This document shows, piece by piece, positions 59,989-64,000 of a stretch of DNA of 64,000 nucleotides (its first letter is position 1; every line of letters starts with the position of its first letter). The notes below the pieces were generated by a model. That model had not been told where the DNA came from. It worked only from the letters and a program-made list of their open reading frames with translations, and did not search any database. The stretch lies in assembly GCA_023374025.1 (NCBI GenBank), contig SIJG01000008.1:2636557-2700556 (forward strand), in the 5' to 3' direction. The DNA comes from Heterodera schachtii (lineage: Eukaryota; Nematoda; Chromadorea; Rhabditida; Heteroderidae). The translations under genes were made by a program, and so were the position numbers.

Positions 59989-61633
59989 TTTTCAGCAACA
60001 GGAATATAGATACACCAGCTACAGTATATGCAATTATGGTGGCACCTATCAAAATATAGTATTGCTGGCTGCTCCTAGCTGTTTCTAATTATGGTAATTT
60101 CCCGACGGTGTCTAGCTATAGTGCTAAACTACAGTCTCCCTACAGTGTCTTATGTGCTTCTACCCCTGTAGTATCAATATATGTAGTGTGTTTTACACAC
60201 AGTGTCTAAGTACAGTAGTTTCCGTACAGAGTGCCTAATAATAGTAAGGTCTTTACCTGGGATGGGCTTTCGCTTTCGCGTTTCGCTTTCACAAATTTCG
60301 CTTTTTTGGCACTTTCGCGTTTCGCATTTTGGCGCGAAACGCGAATATTACACCCCTAAGTTTTTCTTAGAAAAATGACTCAAAATAGCAAAATTTGGTA
60401 ATTTTTGGTGAAAATCTGATAACAAATTCGTGTTAAGACATTTGCGGTCCAGACATTTGCGGCCTGCTGAAAATCGGGCATTTGCGGCCCGACAAATACG
60501 GTCGGACATTTGCGCCTCAGACATTTGAGGCCCATTTCTTAAGCGCCATTTTCGGTCATTTGCGCCTCAGGCATTTTAGCGTTTTTTGTAATTTCGCGTT
60601 TCGCATTTATTTTTATTTCGTCTTATCTGCTTTTGCAAATTTTGCGTTTCGCATTTTATTTTTCGATTTGGCCCATCCCTGGTCTTTACAATATATAAGT
60701 ATATATTTAATGTCACACACAGTCTCCAATCAGGGCTCTAATATTATCCATAAAAAACATTTTTTGGCGGTTTTTTATTCTTTTATTCCGTCCGTGGGCG
60801 AGATTTATAAAACGATGAAACTTTGAAAATTTTATACTTGATTTTTTAAAAACTCCATAAATTTAATTTCCTTGGCATAAACCCAAAATTGATTTTTTTA
60901 AATTAATTTTTAAATTTAAATGGCCTAATTTGTAAGCATATGCAATTTATGTAGGTTTTTATGCCATTTGGTGCCAATTTCATGCATTTTTGTACAAAAA
61001 GGCCTAATAAAAATTATTTACATTTTTTGCGATTTTTCTTCCCAATAAATCCGAACCCAAATCCTCCGTTGCATTGGTCCACCTGCTTAATAAAAAATGC
61101 TTAATAAATGTAATAATAAACAAAATTGTTGCCACTATGGATGAGTCTCGCGCGGCTTTTTTTTTGAAATTGCATGAAATTTGACACCATCGCTAATTGC
61201 TAATGATGATAATAATAATGATATGCGTGGCAAAATGGGCTAAGCATTCACGCATACTAATTTTTTTTTATATATGATATGTGTGCATTGTGATAAACGC
61301 CACGCCAAGAAGCAAACGCCCACAACAAAAAAATTCGTGACGGCGGGGGCACCACCCACCCACCAATTAGCCGCCGGGGACCATCACTAATTACCCTCAT
61401 TAGCGGCAGCGGCAAAGGATAAGAAGATGTAGCAGAACGAGTATTTTTTGTTGTTCGTCTCGTGTGGTCCCCTCCACTTCTTCTTGGTTGTGGCGCTATG
61501 TGTCATTATGCTTATGAGTAGTGATTGTTGCGGTTTCGTCGGCGCTCTTTGTCCGCGACGCGCCGCACGAATTTAATTGTGCGGGAAAAATTGTTGGCTT
61601 TTTTTTCTTTGATGAACCAACCAGTTGTTGACT

Positions 61634-61710
<77 letters not shown>

Positions 61711-62547
61711 TTAATTACCATAATTATGGTATGGAATGCGGCGATTTGTTGGCATCTGCAGCAGCGGGTGGCGTATGAGTTTATCATGCACATAAATGTG
61801 AAAAGCAGAGGAGAGAGCTTGTTTCTCGACTATAAATTAATTAGCTGTGTGATGGATGATGATCATCCATCCCGGCGCAACAAAAAAAAAAAACAATTAA
61901 GGAATGCGCTTAGTGGTTCATTAGGCATAAAATATTGTTGCAAAGTGCTTGCTTTTTTGTGGTAGGGGGTATTTTTTCAAAAAATTATTTATTTTTACAC
62001 AGTATTTATTGAATTAGAACCCCCGGTGGCTCTATTTTTCAATCCTGCTAATTCCTCAGGGGGTACTTTATTTTTCAAACTCCTCCGAAAGGAGGCTGGC
62101 TTTGTTTCAGGGGGGGGGGGGGGGTTCTAATTCAGTAAATACGGTATTTTATCGCGGAGGCCAAAAAATAGAGGAATTTATGGCCTCAAGTTTAATTAAA
62201 TTTTTACATTGGGACTTTTTACAAATTCTTCTCAGCAAGAATTTTTTCAAAATTTACAAGAAAACAGTGCCAGAGGCGTTGTCTTGAAGGCCAAAGAAAA
62301 TGACGACGGATTTGAGGGCATTTATAATTTAAAAAACGCTCTGATAATTCAAATACATAATTAGATTTATTTATTTAGTATAAATTTTATACATAACTCC
62401 AATTAAACAATTATTATTTTTTGATTAATATCATTATGCATATTTGTAACGGCAAGGATTGATTGGCACTCTCTCTCTCTCTCTTTCTCTCTCACTCTCT
62501 CTGTGATCAATCGATTGATCATTCCACTCCCTCGTCGTCCGAGCAGC
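59989..62547. other. Intergenic region
   Basis: No gene recognised. It includes tandem-like CATTTGCGGCC words around 60430-60570, AT-rich DNA with many ATG-poor frames, and a GA microsatellite. The 5' region of the C6 gene and the 3' region of the amidase gene should both lie here. Confidence 0.6.
61637..61705 (+). repeat. GA dinucleotide microsatellite
   Basis: About 34 uninterrupted GA units, giving a Leu/Ser run on the opposite strand. Confidence 0.95.
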
Positions 62548-63296
62548 TCATTTTGTTGGCACTTTTGGTGGGGGCTCACTGAAGATGTTCGCCGGGCTCG
62601 GCTTCACCCATCCGCCAAATGTGCGTTCCAATTCCTGGGCCGCCGCGATCAGAAGCGCCTCGTTGAATGGCGCGGCCATAAGCTGGACGCCCTCCGGCAT
62701 GTTGGTCTGCCGATTCTTGTACATTGGCGCGGCCAGCGCGGGGAAGCCGAGCACATTGGCAATCTAAGGCGGCACTTTGTTTGACCAACAATAATGCCAT
62801 TATCTTTCCTTGGCCTTGGCACCCGAAAAAGTTCATGGTACAAGACCAAGCATGACATTGAGACATGTTCAACGTCTTGTACTGGTCCAGGGTCTTGGAC
62901 AGGGTTACCGGCTTCCATGATACAAGACTGCTCATGGTCTTGGTACTGGTCCAAGTCCTTTTGCATGGTTTTGGCATCCCGAAAAAATTCATGGTAAAGA
63001 CCAAAGAAGATATTGGAACATGTTCAAGGTTTTGGTATTGGTCCAAAGTCTTGGCCGTGGTTTTGGTCTTGGTACACAAAAATGCCCACATCGATTCATT
63101 GTTGGCAAATTTTGTACAAAATCATGGCCTTGGCGCCTATGGCCTCCTCTACCATGGTGTATTTGATGTTGAACACAGCAAACGGCTCCTGGTGATGGAA
63201 TGGCACTGTTGTTGGCCAAACCGGGCTCACCAAAAGACCATTTTTGCCAAGCAAATTGGCCACCTGTTTGCGCAGCTTCTCCTTCTTCAGCAACAC
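62548..63296 (-). CDS. Fatty-acid amide hydrolase 2-like amidase, C-terminal exons only
   Basis: Two exons, 63153-63296 and 62548-62763, join in phase 0 (120 codons including the stop). The protein reads LLGKNGLLVSPVWPTTVPFH, then FAVFNIKYTM joined to IANVLGFPALAAPM, then MPEGVQLMAAPFNEALLI and ELERTFGGWVKP. This matches the C-terminal part of the amidase-signature family, closest in my reading to FAAH2: a serine hydrolase that cleaves fatty-acid amides. The Ser-Ser-Lys catalytic core and the N-terminus must lie upstream, beyond position 64000. The 144-base exon starts in phase 0 after acceptor CATTTAG. The intron between the exons contains a direct duplication. Confidence 0.85.
62813..63075 (+). 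repeat. Direct duplication in the amidase intron
   Basis: Two diverged copies about 156 bp apart, both containing CCCGAAAAA-TTCATGGTA, GAACATGTTCAA-like and GGTCCA-AGTCTTGG words. Non-coding. Confidence 0.65.
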
Positions 63297-64000
63297 CTAA
63301 ATGCACCAGGAAAAAAAATTACGGTGGAAAAATTTTTTTTTTTTTTAATTTTCCATCAATTTTTCATTTAAGGATGAATTAATTTTCGTTAATTTTTTTT
63401 TTAATTTTTTATCTCCGATTTTAGGGCAGAATTTTCCGTTTAACTAATTATAATTTCCATTTTTCATAGATTTTATATTTTAATGACAAATTTAATTTTC
63501 GGTAAAAAATTTTTTTGGTTACCCATTTTTCGTAAAAAATCTCCGATTTTAGGGCAGAATTTTCCTAGTAACTAATTATGATTTCCCTTTTTCCTAATTT
63601 TCCATTTTCTCAAATCTTTAATTCAGAAAACCGTTTTTCGTGTTTTTCATTGTTCCTTAAAAAATTCTTAGGCTGAATTTTACGTAATTTTTGATTTTAG
63701 GCGGGGGGGGGGGGACCTTTTTCATTTTCTTCCACGTTAAATGCAAAATTATTTTTGAAATATAAAGTTTTTTTTAATTAATTTGTTATTTTGTTTTAAT
63801 GCTTAAACGGAACCGCTCAGTTCGGCCCCCACAGTTCGGCCCTCACGGTTCGGCCCTCACGATTCGGCCCCCACGATTCGGCCCCAGCTCATTTTTCCAT
63901 GATAGCTTTTTTCTTTGGCATCCAAATCCATTAATCTTGGTATCATTCGAAAGCTCTTCACATGCTCTATTAGCCTTACAAAAAGCGGATAGATTTTCAA
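63297..64000. other. Amidase intron sequence to the window edge
   Basis: AT-rich sequence with a G tract at about 63702-63714 and the start of a fold-back element. No exon seen. Confidence 0.6.
63818..64000. mobile_element. Left part of a fold-back element, cut by the window edge
   Basis: Five tandem units of about 15 bp (TTCGGCCCYCACRRT) at 63818-63885 are followed by GATAGCTTTTTTCTTTGG and CTTGGTATCATTCGAAAGCT, the same order of parts as in the complete fold-backs at 38386 and 41452. The inverted right half would be beyond 64000. Confidence 0.65.

Overview
This window is eukaryotic nuclear DNA, most likely from a nematode; a tylenchid (plant-parasitic) worm is my guess. Reasons: relatively GC-rich exons sit in very AT-rich introns with TTTTCAG-type acceptors, several GC-AG introns, a Crumbs-type polarity receptor, and two families that are expanded in worms (glycosyltransferase family 92 and six-cysteine C6/DUF281-like domains). 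No operon, phage, CRISPR or bacterial signal was seen. All gene models were built by eye from splice sites, reading-frame phase and family consensus; none has transcript support.

Layout. 1-6857: AT-rich, repeat-bearing DNA without a convincing gene, probably the 5' flank of crumbs. 6858-31406 (+): a crumbs gene whose 44 exons join in one frame (about 2,150 residues). It has an EGF array, an acidic linker, three laminin-G domains separated by EGFs, a second EGF array, one membrane span and a short tail with the Crumbs GTYSPS motif. A tRNA-Phe gene lies antisense in one intron. 31407-35753: nested repeats. 35754-44426 (-): an eight-exon type II membrane glycosyltransferase of family GT92 (577 residues), whose introns are loaded with transposons. 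44427-51316: repeats, a decayed copy of the GT92 first exon and an orphan copy of a crumbs exon. 51317-59988 (-): nine exons in matching phases encoding a predicted secreted or membrane-anchored protein with three six-cysteine modules. 62548-63296 (-): the last two exons of a fatty-acid-amide-hydrolase (FAAH2-like) gene that enters from beyond the right edge.

The genes do not form a pathway. The crumbs and GT92 products would both act in membranes (epithelial apical polarity; Golgi glycan synthesis). The most striking content is the transposon layer. Short TAGGG/CAGGG-ended elements have 8-bp target duplications (hAT-like MITEs). A fold-back family has terminal arms made of short tandem repeats around a recurring core. 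An 848-bp near-perfect palindrome has a 10-bp target duplication. One MITE sits 8 bp inside a GT92 intron so that its target duplication carries the splice donor, and a neighbouring intron has been amplified about fivefold in tandem.
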